A stretch of DNA of 64,000 bases from an uncultured Lachnospiraceae bacterium (GCA_947167135.1 CAMVGV010000001.1:1-64000); one strand, 5' to 3'; counted from the first letter of the stretch, positions 15,142 to 24,966 are shown. Notes: generated from the sequence alone by a model not told the origin. Program-made: numbers and translations.

Positions 15142-16836
15142 ATGAACACAAAAGAAAACTACGAATACTGGATAAAAAACCTTCCGGATGGGAGCCCGCT
15201 TAAGGATGACCTTCTTTCCGTAAAGGATAATGAAGCGGAGATCACCGACAGGTTTTATCAGGAGATAGTCTTTGGAACGGCGGGTCTGCGCGGCATCTGC
15301 GGAGCCGGCAGCAACAGGATGAATGATCTCACGGTTTCCCGTGCCACAAAGGGTATAGGTGACTATATCTTAAAGTCAGGCCTCGATATTTCCCGCGGTG
15401 TGGTGTTTGCCTATGACTGCCGCTATCATTCAAAGGAATTTTCCTATCTGGCGGCGGGGATCCTGAACGCAATGGGGATAAAGGTTTATATCTTTCCATC
15501 CCTTCGTCCCACCCCGGAGCTCTCCTTTACAATAAGGGAGCTTCACGCGGTATCCGGTGTCAATATGACCGCAAGCCACAATCCCAAGGAGTATAACGGC
15601 TACAAGGTCTACTGGGAGGACGGTGCGCAGATCTCCGGAAAGGTTTCGGACGGGATTTTGAGGGAGATCCAAAAGTACGGCTTCTTTGACGGTATTAAGA
15701 AACTTGAGCCCGAAGAGGCGGAAAGAAAAGGTCTCCTTGTTACTCTCGGTGAGGACATGGACAGGAAGTACCTGGATTATGTGAAGTCCCTTTCCCGGAG
15801 AGAGGACAGTTCACTTGACAAATCGGTTTCCGTTATCTACACTCCCCTAAATGGTGCAGGCAGTATCCCTCTTTCCCGTATAATGAAGGAACGGGGCTTT
15901 GAGAATTTCCGTATTGTGAAGGAACAGGAGGATCCGGATCCGGAGTTTACAACAGTACCCTTTCCTAATCCCGAGGAGCCGGCGGCCTTTGGTCTCGCTG
16001 AAAAATACGGAAATGATCTGGATGCGGAGGTGCTTATCGCCACTGATCCGGATGCCGACCGTATGGCCATAGAGGTCAGGGATGGAACTGGCAGATATCA
16101 GTTCCTAAACGGCAACCAGACCGGAGCTCTTCTTATCAATTATTTCGCAGAGAGCGGAAAGGCAGCCGGGAAGCTTCCCGGAAAATATGCCATGATAAAG
16201 TCCATAGTTACGGGAGACTTCGGGAAGACCATCTGTGAGGCTTACGGGATAACCGTGTTTGAAGCATTGACCGGCTTCAAGAATATCTGTGGAAGGATTC
16301 CGGAAACAGAAGCAAAGGGGTATAAGTATTTCTTCGGCTATGAAGAGAGTATAGGCTGTGCCCCGGGAGAAAAGGTCAGGGATAAGGACGGTATCGCCGC
16401 AGGAATGCTGATCGCCGAAATGGCGGCTTTTTATAAGAAACAGGGGCTCACGCTTTATGAGAAGCTTCAGAGGGTTTATGAGGAGTACGGCTTCTTCGCC
16501 GAGAGGCAGAAGTCCTTTGTACTGAAGGGAAAGGAAGGACAGGAAAGGATCGGGAGGATCATGGATCACTTCCGGGGAAATGCACCGGCAGCATTTGGAG
16601 GATTTGAGGTACGGGATGTCAGGGATTATATAAAAGGCTACGAGGACATACCGCCTTCTAATGTGCTTATTTTCCGTATGGTCGACGGCTCCTGGTTTGC
16701 CATGAGACCCTCAGGAACGGAGCCGAAGATCAAGTTTTATTTTTACACCTTCGACCGGAGTGAAGGGAAGGTATCAGCGGATAAGGTGAAGGCACTGGAA
16801 GAAGCCGTGATCTCGGCGGCGGAAGGTGTGGAGTAA
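15142..16836 (+). CDS. pgcA: Phosphoglucomutase/phosphomannomutase
   Basis: This enzyme interconverts hexose-6-phosphate and hexose-1-phosphate, feeding UDP-glucose or GDP-mannose synthesis. It is 564 residues, typical of the Firmicute PgcA type. The phosphoserine loop is TASHNPKEYNG with Ser145. The metal site is DPDADRM (Asp302, Asp304, Asp306), the sugar-binding motif is GYEESIG, and the phosphate-binding loop MRPSGTEPKIKFY lies near the end. AGGAAAC precedes the ATG. Repeats lie on both sides, so operon membership is unclear. It could supply the GDP-mannose branch that Gmd uses. Confidence 0.92.
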   Translation: MNTKENYEYWIKNLPDGSPLKDDLLSVKDNEAEITDRFYQEIVFGTAGLRGICGAGSNRMNDLTVSRATKGIGDYILKSGLDISRGVVFAYDCRYHSKEFSYLAAGILNAMGIKVYIFPSLRPTPELSFTIRELHAVSGVNMTASHNPKEYNGYKVYWEDGAQISGKVSDGILREIQKYGFFDGIKKLEPEEAERKGLLVTLGEDMDRKYLDYVKSLSRREDSSLDKSVSVIYTPLNGAGSIPLSRIMKERGFENFRIVKEQEDPDPEFTTVPFPNPEEPAAFGLAEKYGNDLDAEVLIATDPDADRMAIEVRDGTGRYQFLNGNQTGALLINYFAESGKAAGKLPGKYAMIKSIVTGDFGKTICEAYGITVFEALTGFKNICGRIPETEAKGYKYFFGYEESIGCAPGEKVRDKDGIAAGMLIAEMAAFYKKQGLTLYEKLQRVYEEYGFFAERQKSFVLKGKEGQERIGRIMDHFRGNAPAAFGGFEVRDVRDYIKGYEDIPPSNVLIFRMVDGSWFAMRPSGTEPKIKFYFYTFDRSEGKVSADKVKALEEAVISAAEGVE

Positions 16837-16923
16837 GATCCTTCGCTGGCGCCGCAACGGCTATGTCATTCTGAGGGCGAAGCCCGAAGAATCTTAAGAT
16901 CCTTCGCTGCGCTCAGGATGACA
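16834..16923. repeat. Dispersed repeat, half arm plus full element
   Basis: A right half-arm (AAGATCCTTCGCTGG) begins in the stop codon of the mutase gene. It is followed by a full element at 16864-16923 with CATTCTGAGGGCGAAGCCC, GAAGAATCTTAAGATCCTTC (arms almost directly joined) and GCTGCGCTCAGGATGACAG. Confidence 0.85.
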
Positions 16924-16981
16924 GGTAGGATAAACGTATCACCGGAGTTTACGAGGGGAAACCGGAAAGGAGCAGTATTAT

Positions 16982-18277
16982 ATGATCAGGGAAATAAAAA
17001 ACGGAAAGCTTTATTTCGACGGCTGTGACACCACGGCTCTTGCTAAAGAGTACGGTACACCCCTTTATGTTTTTTCGGAAAGCGACATTGAAAGCCGTGT
17101 CGCGGAATTAAAGAAGGACTTTATCGAAAAGTACGGGAACTGCCGCGTTGCCTATGCTTCAAAGGCCTTCTGCAGCAGAGGAATGTATAAGCTTCTTGAG
17201 AAAAGCGGTTTTTCCATAGATGTGGTCAGCGGCGGAGAGCTTGCAGTCGCAATGTCGGTTGATTTTCCGGCTGACAGGATCGAATTTAACGGGAATAATA
17301 AGCTGCCTTCGGAAATAGATATGGCGGTTAAGTACGGTGTCAGGCGCTTTATCCTTGACGGAACAAAGGAGCTTCCTCTTATAGAGGAGGCCTGCAAAAG
17401 GTATGACAAAAAGGTAAAGGTTGTTGTCCGCATAACCCCGGGGGTTGCGGCATCGACCCATGACTACATCGTCACAGGAAAGCTGGACTCAAAGTTCGGT
17501 ATCCCTATGGAGGATGATGTACTTTATCCCCTTATAAAAAGCGTTATTGATTCGCCTTATACCGAGTTTCAGGGGCTGCATATGCATATAGGCTCCCAGC
17601 TCTTTACCACAAAGGAGTTTATGGAATCCCTTGAGGTGATGCTCACCACAGCGACCGAGGTAAAGAGAAGGCTCGGTGAGGATATTAAGGAATTCAATCT
17701 GGGCGGAGGCTTCGGCGTGACCTACACCAATGAGGAGAGAAAGCCTTACTCCTTCTTCCTTGATCCGATGATGGAGAGGATCATAGAGTGGTCAAAGGAT
17801 ATGGGAATGGAGAGACCGAAGGTTTCCATTGAGCCGGGACGGAGTATCGTGGCGGAAGCCGGCATCACACTCTATACCGTGGGGCAGATAAAGGAGATAA
17901 AGGACGTAAGGAAGTATGTGTCCATAGACGGGGGAATGGGGGATAATATCCGTGTTCCCCTCTATGATGCGGTTTACACCGGGATCATAGCGAATAAGGC
18001 TGAGGAGCCTTGTACGGACAAGGTTACGATCTGTGGAAAGTGCTGTGAATCCGGTGATATAATAATCCGTGATCTTATGATCCCGGAGAGCACGGTGGCA
18101 GGAGATATAGTGGCGGTTTATTCTACAGGAGCCTACGGCTATACCATGGCTTCAAACTACAATAACTGTCCCATCCCCGCAGCGGTGCTCGTGAAGGACG
18201 GCCGCCACGCCCTTCTGATAAAGAGACAGACCTACGAGCAGATCATGGAGAACCAGCTCGTACCGGAATGGCTGTGA
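16982..18277 (+). CDS. lysA: Diaminopimelate decarboxylase
   Basis: LysA converts meso-diaminopimelate to L-lysine, the last step of lysine synthesis. At 431 residues it has the normal length. Lys61 in YASKAFCSRGM binds PLP. Glycine-rich EFNLGGGFGVTY, SIEPGRSIVAEAG, CGKCCESGDIIIRD and GAYGYTMASNYN are all LysA hallmarks. AAAGGAG lies about 10 bases before the ATG. No other lysine gene is adjacent and no lysine riboswitch was recognised upstream, where a dispersed repeat sits. It serves as the in-window reference for the shorter, divergent decarboxylase at 13868. Confidence 0.94.
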   Translation: MIREIKNGKLYFDGCDTTALAKEYGTPLYVFSESDIESRVAELKKDFIEKYGNCRVAYASKAFCSRGMYKLLEKSGFSIDVVSGGELAVAMSVDFPADRIEFNGNNKLPSEIDMAVKYGVRRFILDGTKELPLIEEACKRYDKKVKVVVRITPGVAASTHDYIVTGKLDSKFGIPMEDDVLYPLIKSVIDSPYTEFQGLHMHIGSQLFTTKEFMESLEVMLTTATEVKRRLGEDIKEFNLGGGFGVTYTNEERKPYSFFLDPMMERIIEWSKDMGMERPKVSIEPGRSIVAEAGITLYTVGQIKEIKDVRKYVSIDGGMGDNIRVPLYDAVYTGIIANKAEEPCTDKVTICGKCCESGDIIIRDLMIPESTVAGDIVAVYSTGAYGYTMASNYNNCPIPAAVLVKDGRHALLIKRQTYEQIMENQLVPEWL

Positions 18278-18279
18278 GG

Positions 18280-18340
18280 TGTCATTCTGAGGGCGTAGCC
18301 CGAAGAATCTTGCCAACGGAAGGAAAGATCCTTCGCTTCG
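18280..18340. repeat. Dispersed palindromic repeat, right arm truncated
   Basis: The left arm TGTCATTCTGAGGGCGTAGC and spacer are intact, but the right arm ends at AAGATCCTTCGCTTCG before the usual CTCAGGATGACA. The break lies about 30 bases before carB. Confidence 0.8.
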
Positions 18341-18371
18341 TATTATTAATAATTGAAAGGAACATCAATAA

Positions 18372-21300
18372 ATGCCACGCAGAAACGATATCAAGAAGGT
18401 AATGATAATTGGCTCGGGTCCCATTGTGATAGGTCAGGCCTGCGAATTTGATTATTCGGGAACCCAGGCCTGCAAGGCTCTCCGGAGCCTGGGGTATGAA
18501 GTGGTCCTTGTGAATTCGAATCCCGCCACCATAATGACGGATCCGGAAATGGCGGATGAAACCTACATAGAACCCCTGAATGCCGAACGGGTGGAGAAGA
18601 TAATCGAAAAGGAAAGGCCGGATGCGCTGCTCCCGAATCTCGGCGGACAGTCCGGGCTTAATCTCTGCTCTGAGCTTTATAAAAAAGGAGTTCTGGAAAA
18701 ATACGGCGTCAAAGTGATAGGAGTCCAGGTGGATGCCATTGAGCGTGGAGAGGACAGGACGGAATTTAAGAAGACCATGAATGAGCTGGGGATAGAGATG
18801 GCCCGTTCAAAGGCCTGTTATTCCGTTGATGAAGCACTTGAAACTGCGGATGAGCTGGGATATCCGGTGGTACTCCGTCCGGCCTACACCATGGGAGGCG
18901 CAGGAGGAGGCTTTGTTTACAATAAGGATGAATTGAAGGTTGTCTGCGAGAGAGGTCTGCAGGCTTCTCTTATTCATCAGGTTCTGGTGGAGGAATCGAT
19001 ACTCGGCTGGGAGGAACTGGAGCTGGAGGTTGTCCGGGACAGCAAAAATAATATGATCACCGTCTGCTTCATAGAGAACGTGGACGCTGTGGGAGTTCAT
19101 ACAGGCGACTCCTTCTGCACCGCGCCGATGCTCACGATTGCTGAGGATCTGCAGCAGGAGCTTCAGAAACAGGCATATTCCATAGTGGAGCATATCGGTG
19201 TTATCGGCGGCACAAATGTGCAGTTTGCCCATGATCCGAAGAGCGGCCGCATCATCGTTATAGAGATCAATCCCAGAACCTCACGTTCATCTGCCCTTGC
19301 CAGCAAGGCTACGGGCTTCCCCATCGCTCTGGTGTCCGCAAAGCTGGCAGCGGGACTTACCCTTGACGAGCTTCCCTGCGGAAAGTACGGTACTCTTGAT
19401 AAATATAAGCCTGACGGGGATTACGTGGTAGTCAAGTTCGCACGCTGGGCTTTCGAGAAGTTCAAGGGAGTCGAGGATAAGCTCGGTACCCAGATGAGAG
19501 CCGTGGGCGAGGTCATGAGTATCGGAAAGAACTATAAGGAGGCCTTCCAGAAGGCTGTGCGCTCTCTTGAAAAGGGACGCTACGGTCCGGGTCATGTAAA
19601 AGACTTCGCTGAAAGGTCAAAGGAGGAGCTTTTAGGTCTCCTTCGCAGTGCTTCGTCGGAGCGGCATTTCATAATGTATGAGGCTCTCCGTAAGGGTGCC
19701 ACGGTTCAGGAGATTTTTGATATCACCTCTGTTAAAGAGTACTTTATAAAGGAGATGAAAGAGCTTGTAGAGGAGGAAGAGGCTCTTATCAGGGATTTTC
19801 ACGGGAAAGTGCCGTCTCCCGAGGCTCTTATAAAGGCAAAGAAGGACGGCTTTGCCGACAGATACTTAGCGGAGATACTCAATATTTCCGAGGAGGCTGT
19901 CCGTGAAGCCAGGGAAAATGCCGGATGCATCGAAAAGTGGGATAAGGTACACGTAAGCGGAACGGAGGATTCAGCCTACTACTATTCCAGCTATTCACTT
20001 GACAGTGATCTTGAAAATCCTGCGGCTGACAAAAAGAAGATTATGATATTAGGCGGCGGTCCCAACAGGATCGGACAGGGCATAGAATTTGACTACTGCT
20101 GTGTCCACGCCGCAAAGTCCCTTAAGAAGCTGGGCTTTGAAACCATAATCGTAAACTGTAATCCGGAGACCGTGTCTACGGACTACGATACCAGCGACAG
20201 GCTCTACTTTGAGCCCCTCACCCTTGAGGATGTGCTGAGTATCTACAATAAGGAAAAGCCTGTCGGAGTGATCACCCAGTTCGGAGGACAGACTCCGCTG
20301 AACCTTGCTGCGGAGCTTGAAAAGTACGGCGTGAGGATACTCGGTACCTCGCCTAAGGTTATTGACCTTGCGGAGGACAGGGATCAGTTCCGCTCTGTTA
20401 TGGATAAGCTGGGGATCCCTATGCCCGAGTCAGGAATGGCAACCACGGTTCCGGAGGCACTGGAGCTCGCACACAGGATAGGCTATCCCGTAATGGTGCG
20501 TCCCTCCTATGTTCTCGGGGGCAGGGGAATGGAGATAGTCCGTGATGATGACAGCATGCGGGATTATATGAATGCTGCCGTGGGAGTTACCCCTGACCGC
20601 CCGATACTTATTGACAGGTTCCTCCATAACGCCCTGGAATGTGAAGCGGATGCCATTAGCGACGGGAAGGATGCCTTTGTTCCTGCGGTAATGGAGCATA
20701 TCGAGCTTGCGGGTATCCATTCCGGTGACAGCGCCTGCATCATTCCTTCAAAGCATATACCGGAGGAAGCACTGAATACCATAAGGGAGTACACGAAGAA
20801 GATCGCAACGGAAATGAACGTTGTCGGACTAATGAATATGCAGTATGCCATAGAGGACGGAAGGGTCTATGTGCTGGAAGCAAATCCCAGGGCATCCCGG
20901 ACGGTGCCTCTGGTATCAAAGGTCTGTGACATAAGTATGGTTCCGATAGCCATAGATATCATAACCGGGGATATCACCGGAAGGAAGTCGCCGGTTCCGG
21001 AGCTAAAGCAGAAGAATATTCCCTATTTCGGGGTGAAGGAAGCGGTATTCCCCTTCAATATGTTCCCTGAGGTGGATCCCGTGCTGGGGCCTGAAATGCG
21101 TTCCACAGGCGAGGTTCTGGGTCTTGCGGACACTCCCGGAGAGGCTTTCTTCAAGGCTGCCGAGGCCGCAAAGGCAGGTCTTCCCCTGGAGGGCAGCGTT
21201 CTCATCTCGGTCAATGACGAGGACAAGCCGGAGGCCGCAGAGATCGCAAGGCTTTTCCATGAGAACGGCTTCAAGATATATGCTACCGGTGAAACCTGCA

Positions 21301-21602
21301 GAAGAATAGACGAGGCAGGCATCCCCGTGGAGCATGTCAATAAGAACTACGAAGGCAGACCGGACGTGAGGGATCTTATCATTAACGGAAAGCTTGACTT
21401 AATCGTCAATTCCCCTGTCGGGAAATATAATATTCATGATGACAGCTATTTAAGAAAGGATGCTATCAAAGCCCGCATCCCCTATGTCACCACCATAGCT
21501 GCAGCCCGTGCCGCAGCAGAGGGCATAAGGGAGATAAAGCGTTCGGGAAATTCGCCGGTAAAGTCACTGCAGGAGCTTCATGAATGGAAAACAGGCATTT
21601 AA
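18372..21602 (+). CDS. carB: Carbamoyl-phosphate synthase large subunit
   Basis: CarB makes carbamoyl phosphate from ammonia (delivered by CarA), bicarbonate and two ATP, for pyrimidine and arginine synthesis. The 1076-residue length is typical. The two homologous ATP-grasp halves each open with a glycine-rich segment (MIIGSGPIVIGQACEFDYSG and MILGGGPNRIGQGIEFDYCC). Both contain PVVLRPAYTMGG/PVMVRPSYVLGG, and EINPRTSRSSALASKATG/EANPRASRTVPLVSK. A C-terminal MGS-like allosteric domain follows. No carA lies beside it. AAAGGAACATCAATAA precedes the ATG. The last 19 bp overlap the following membrane glycosyltransferase gene. Confidence 0.96.
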   Translation: MPRRNDIKKVMIIGSGPIVIGQACEFDYSGTQACKALRSLGYEVVLVNSNPATIMTDPEMADETYIEPLNAERVEKIIEKERPDALLPNLGGQSGLNLCSELYKKGVLEKYGVKVIGVQVDAIERGEDRTEFKKTMNELGIEMARSKACYSVDEALETADELGYPVVLRPAYTMGGAGGGFVYNKDELKVVCERGLQASLIHQVLVEESILGWEELELEVVRDSKNNMITVCFIENVDAVGVHTGDSFCTAPMLTIAEDLQQELQKQAYSIVEHIGVIGGTNVQFAHDPKSGRIIVIEINPRTSRSSALASKATGFPIALVSAKLAAGLTLDELPCGKYGTLDKYKPDGDYVVVKFARWAFEKFKGVEDKLGTQMRAVGEVMSIGKNYKEAFQKAVRSLEKGRYGPGHVKDFAERSKEELLGLLRSASSERHFIMYEALRKGATVQEIFDITSVKEYFIKEMKELVEEEEALIRDFHGKVPSPEALIKAKKDGFADRYLAEILNISEEAVREARENAGCIEKWDKVHVSGTEDSAYYYSSYSLDSDLENPAADKKKIMILGGGPNRIGQGIEFDYCCVHAAKSLKKLGFETIIVNCNPETVSTDYDTSDRLYFEPLTLEDVLSIYNKEKPVGVITQFGGQTPLNLAAELEKYGVRILGTSPKVIDLAEDRDQFRSVMDKLGIPMPESGMATTVPEALELAHRIGYPVMVRPSYVLGGRGMEIVRDDDSMRDYMNAAVGVTPDRPILIDRFLHNALECEADAISDGKDAFVPAVMEHIELAGIHSGDSACIIPSKHIPEEALNTIREYTKKIATEMNVVGLMNMQYAIEDGRVYVLEANPRASRTVPLVSKVCDISMVPIAIDIITGDITGRKSPVPELKQKNIPYFGVKEAVFPFNMFPEVDPVLGPEMRSTGEVLGLADTPGEAFFKAAEAAKAGLPLEGSVLISVNDEDKPEAAEIARLFHENGFKIYATGETCRRIDEAGIPVEHVNKNYEGRPDVRDLIINGKLDLIVNSPVGKYNIHDDSYLRKDAIKARIPYVTTIAAARAAAEGIREIKRSGNSPVKSLQELHEWKTGI

Positions 21603-22795
21603 ATCCACTGGATAAGTTCCTGGTGGGGATAATAGAAAAATACATATATGAGATTGCCATAGCGCTCCTCATTCTTTTCTCTCTTGTGATACGCTATAAG
21701 CTTACGACCTTTAAGTTTAACGGGGACTATATTTCCGGCGACTTTCAGGGCTTTCTCAGAGTCTGGGTGAATTATTACCGGGAGCTCGGTGTGGTAAAGG
21801 GCTTAGGCCGCAGTATCGGGGACTACTTTGTACCCTATAATCTTATCCTTGCGGCTATTTCCGTTATTCCAATTTTTGACGAGGGTATCTGGATCTCCGC
21901 AGTATCCGTTTTCGGAGAATATCTCGGGGCTCTCTTTATGTTTAAGATCTTAAACCACCTGACGGGAGGAAATAAGAAGAGGGCTGCCTTTGCTGCGGCA
22001 ATGATGCTCTATCTCCCGATGGCTATGCTTAACGGTTCTCTCTGGAAGCAGTGTGACGGCTTTTATACCGCCTTTATCTTCATAGGCCTGTATTACTTTT
22101 TTAAGAAGAAGTACGATCCTGCTTTTGTCTTTTTTGCCATCGCGTTTATCTTTAAGCTGCAGACCCTGTTTTTTGTGCCCTTCCTTATTGTGATGTATAT
22201 CTGCTACCACGAATTCAGTATACTTAAGTTTCTGTGGTTTCCCGGGCTCTACCTTGTGGCGGGGATCCCTGCGCTTATCTGCGGCCGCTCCCTTGCGAGT
22301 ACCTATCTCGTATATTTTAAGCAGACCGACGTGGGGAAGATGACTGTGGGCTTTCCGAATATCTATGTTCTCGGGATAGACAGCTATGAGGCTATGACGG
22401 TTCCTGCTCTTATGATCACACTGGCGGTTCTTGTGATCGCTGCCTGCTTCTTTAAGTCAAAGAGGGAGCAGCTTGATCAGAAGCTTATGTTTGCGGCTGC
22501 GGGTTATCTTGTTATGACCTGTGTTATGTTCCTGCCGGCCATGCATGAAAGGTATGATTATCTTGCGATCCTGATCCTTAGCATGTACACCCTTGCAATA
22601 GATGTGCGTCTCGCTCCTGCGGCGGTCATCATGAATATCTGCCCCATCTTTACCTACGGAAGTTATCTCTTCCATATGGGTGACAATCTGATAAGCTACC
22701 AGCTTATGAGCCTTATGTATCTTTTTGCCTATCTCTATGCGGCCGGGTATCTGTATCTCAGCCTTACGGATCCTGTTCTTAGGAAAGAGGGGTAG
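21584..22795 (+). CDS. Multi-pass GT-C type glycosyltransferase (putative)
   Basis: This 403-residue protein has about ten predicted membrane helices. It resembles GT-C enzymes that use polyprenyl-phosphate sugars outside the membrane. Supporting features are an acidic first loop (FNGDYISGDFQGF), LNGSLWKQCDGFYTAFI, FKLQTLFFVPF and FLPAMHERYDYLAILIL. The last recalls the MHERY/VHERH motif of ALG6-like and bacterial mannosyl/glucosyltransferases. It starts inside the 3' end of carB with AGGAG 8 bases upstream, so it is probably co-transcribed. The adjacent GT2 gene would make its lipid-linked donor. Substrate is unknown. Confidence 0.7.
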   Translation: MENRHLNPLDKFLVGIIEKYIYEIAIALLILFSLVIRYKLTTFKFNGDYISGDFQGFLRVWVNYYRELGVVKGLGRSIGDYFVPYNLILAAISVIPIFDEGIWISAVSVFGEYLGALFMFKILNHLTGGNKKRAAFAAAMMLYLPMAMLNGSLWKQCDGFYTAFIFIGLYYFFKKKYDPAFVFFAIAFIFKLQTLFFVPFLIVMYICYHEFSILKFLWFPGLYLVAGIPALICGRSLASTYLVYFKQTDVGKMTVGFPNIYVLGIDSYEAMTVPALMITLAVLVIAACFFKSKREQLDQKLMFAAAGYLVMTCVMFLPAMHERYDYLAILILSMYTLAIDVRLAPAAVIMNICPIFTYGSYLFHMGDNLISYQLMSLMYLFAYLYAAGYLYLSLTDPVLRKEG

Positions 22796-22807
22796 GGAGA
22801 ACGAACC

Positions 22808-23767
22808 ATGTCCTGTAAGCTTTATATCATCTTACCCTGCTATAACGAAGAAGAGGTGCTGCGCGGCAGTGCGGAGAAGGTACTGGAAGTCCTGCACTCA
22901 CTTATCTCAGATCCTTCCGGAACGGTTTCACAGGAAAGCCGCATTCTCTTTGTGGATGACGGCTCCGCTGACAGGACCTGGGATATCATAGCATCACTTC
23001 ATGATGAGGATCCCTGTTTCACGGGGCTAAAGCTTGCAAAGAATTACGGCCACCAGACCGCTATTTTTGCGGGCATGGAGAGGGCCTTAAAAGCGGGCGC
23101 CGACTGTATGGTCACAATAGATGCGGATCTGCAGCAGGATATAGCCGCCCTTCCGGAATTCCTGGAAAAATACAGGAAGGGAGCTGACATAGTTTACGGT
23201 ATCCGTGATTCCAGGGATACGGACAGCTTCTTTAAGAAGACCACGGCGACCCTCTACTACAGGCTTATGAAGGCTCTCGGAGTCCGGATAATCCCGCAGA
23301 GTGCGGATTACAGGCTTATGTCAAAGCGGGCGGTTGAGGCTCTGTCGGAATATAAGGAGCATAATCTCTTTATAAGGGGACTGGTTCCTGATATAGGCTT
23401 TAAGAGCGATTCGGTTTATTTCCACGTAAAGAAAAGGGAGGCCGGCAGCTCCAAATACACCCTGAAGAAAATGCTGACCCTTGCCCTGGACGGCATTACC
23501 TCCTTTTCCATACAGCCATTAAGGCTGGTCTTTATGTTCGGGATAATAAGCTTCATCGTGTCGCTTGTAATGATGGCACTTACGATAGTTGACCATATCC
23601 GGGGTGTTACCGTTCCCGGCTGGTCTACCCTGACCATAAGCATCTGGCTTCTTGGCGGGGTGCAGCTCTTATCCCTCGGCATACTCGGGGAATATATAGG
23701 GAGGACCTATATGGAGTCAAAAAGGCGGCCCAGGTATTTCGTGAGCTGCGACCTTGACGACGAATGA
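22808..23767 (+). CDS. Polyprenyl-phosphate glycosyltransferase, GT2 (GtrB/DPM1-like)
   Basis: This 319-residue GT-A family 2 enzyme transfers a sugar from a nucleotide donor to polyprenyl phosphate on the inner membrane face. Motifs are LYIILPCYNEEEVL at the start, LFVDDGSADRTW, the metal-binding MVTIDADLQQD, and SADYRLMSKRAVEAL. Two C-terminal membrane helices (LRLVFMFGIISFIVSLVMMA and WLLGGVQLLSLGILGEYIG) end in YMESKRRPRY, typical of the GtrB/YfdH group. It follows the GT-C gene by 12 bp, with AGGGAG before its ATG. The pair probably forms a surface sugar-addition module. Confidence 0.87.
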   Translation: MSCKLYIILPCYNEEEVLRGSAEKVLEVLHSLISDPSGTVSQESRILFVDDGSADRTWDIIASLHDEDPCFTGLKLAKNYGHQTAIFAGMERALKAGADCMVTIDADLQQDIAALPEFLEKYRKGADIVYGIRDSRDTDSFFKKTTATLYYRLMKALGVRIIPQSADYRLMSKRAVEALSEYKEHNLFIRGLVPDIGFKSDSVYFHVKKREAGSSKYTLKKMLTLALDGITSFSIQPLRLVFMFGIISFIVSLVMMALTIVDHIRGVTVPGWSTLTISIWLLGGVQLLSLGILGEYIGRTYMESKRRPRYFVSCDLDDE

Positions 23768-23788
23768 GAGTTTAGGGGCGGAGCCCTC

Positions 23789-23965
23789 CTGTACGGCCCC
23801 CACTCGCGCATAGCGCACCGATGGCAGCCGTGCTCAGCACGGCTATACGCCATTCAAAATGTGCCATTGGCACATTTTGCATAAACGGGGGCGTAAAACA
23901 AAACAACCAAAAATACACCTGTTTTTGGTTGTGCGTCCACTGGACGTTTTACCATTCTGAGGGCG
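23789..23965 (+). repeat. 177-bp composite element, copy 1 of a perfect inverted repeat
   Basis: By manual comparison, 23789-23965 is identical to the reverse complement of 25894-26070. It contains several internal short palindromes: CAGCCGTGCTCAGCACGGCT, AAAATGTGCCATTGGCACAT, and ACCAAAAATACACCTGTTTT with GTCCACTGGAC. It ends in a left arm of the dispersed repeat. The two copies flank the deacetylase and SGNH genes. Confidence 0.9.
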
Positions 23966-24066
23966 GAGCCATTTGTCATTCTGAGGGCGGAGCCATTTGT
24001 CATTCTGAGGGCGGAGCCCGAAGAATCTTCCCACCGTGAGGAAAGATCCTTCGCTTACGCTCAGGA
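23952..24066. repeat. Left-arm stutter and full dispersed element
   Basis: CATTCTGAGGGCGGAGCC is repeated three times at 24-bp spacing (CATTTGT linkers), then continues into CGAAGAATCTT, spacer CCCACCGTGAGG and AAGATCCTTCGCTTACGCTC with AGGAAAGG. The terminal AAAGGAAAG may serve as the ribosome site of the next gene. Confidence 0.85.
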
Positions 24067-24087
24067 AAGGAAAGTTTTTCTTACGTT

Positions 24088-24966
24088 ATGATAGAGATCC
24101 ACGCGGATGATTTCGGTATAAGTCCGGGAGCTTCGGAGCAGATCATTGACTGCATCAATAACGGCTGCGTGAACGGCACCAGCATTATGCCAAACAGCCC
24201 GTACCTTCCGGAGTGCATGGAGGTTCTGCGGAGAGACTGCCGGAAGGAGGTTTTTCTTTCGGTCCATTTTGACCTGATTACCGGACATGCTCTGACGGGG
24301 CGCAGTATTTTGACCGACGGGGAAGGCTATTTCAATACTTCCTATTCCGGCTATATCCTGAACCTTTTTCTTCCGTTTTACAGGAGAAAATATCTTGCCG
24401 CTGTAAAGAAGGAGCTTTCGGCACAGCTTGACCGCTGTCTTCCCTACCTTGACAGGGAGAGGATACGTATCGACAGCCACAGGCATGTGCATATGATACC
24501 GGCGGTTTTTTCCCTTATTATGGAGCTCATAGAGGAAAAGAACTTAAGGCTTTCATATATCCGCATTACAAGTGACGCCCCCTATGCCTTCAGAGGGATC
24601 GGGCATTTCACTGGCTTCCGTCCTCTGAATATCATTAAGAGCCTCCTGCTTTTTGCCTTCGGAGTAATTAACCTTTTCCGTTTCGGAAACAGACTTAAAG
24701 GAAAGACTGCGGACTTTGCGGGGATACTGTTTTCCGGCTCCCTGACACCGGGAAATCTCCATAACATTTTGAATAACAGGCTGCACCAAAGGGCAGCAAA
24801 GAGGGGACTGGAGATCATGATCCATCCTTACCGGATCACGGAGAAAGAGGTTCTGGAGCGTATCCATGACGCGGAGGACAGGGCTTATGTGGCGTCTAAG
24901 ATGAGGAGCCTGGAGATCGAAGCCGTCAAAAATCCCGGAAATATTGAATTATTGAAAAAGCTGTAA
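24088..24966 (+). CDS. ChbG/HpnK (YdjC) family carbohydrate deacetylase
   Basis: This metal-dependent deacetylase family removes acetyl groups from N-acetylated sugars, such as chitooligosaccharides (ChbG) or lipid-linked aminosugars (HpnK-type). The N-terminus IEIHADDFGISPG carries Asp7/Asp8. His60 (LSVHFDLITGH) and His131 (DSHRHVHMIP) complete the expected metal site. It has 292 residues. Its stop overlaps the start of the following SGNH gene (TAATG), so both are translated together. Flanking by inverted copies of the 177-bp element is unusual. The context of glycosyltransferases and MBOAT suggests a role on a surface glycan or glycolipid. Confidence 0.8.
   Translation: MIEIHADDFGISPGASEQIIDCINNGCVNGTSIMPNSPYLPECMEVLRRDCRKEVFLSVHFDLITGHALTGRSILTDGEGYFNTSYSGYILNLFLPFYRRKYLAAVKKELSAQLDRCLPYLDRERIRIDSHRHVHMIPAVFSLIMELIEEKNLRLSYIRITSDAPYAFRGIGHFTGFRPLNIIKSLLLFAFGVINLFRFGNRLKGKTADFAGILFSGSLTPGNLHNILNNRLHQRAAKRGLEIMIHPYRITEKEVLERIHDAEDRAYVASKMRSLEIEAVKNPGNIELLKKL

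Noticed and set aside
16924-16981. Lysine riboswitch ahead of lysA
   Set aside because: The leader is only about 58 bases between a repeat and the start codon, too short for the lysine riboswitch fold.
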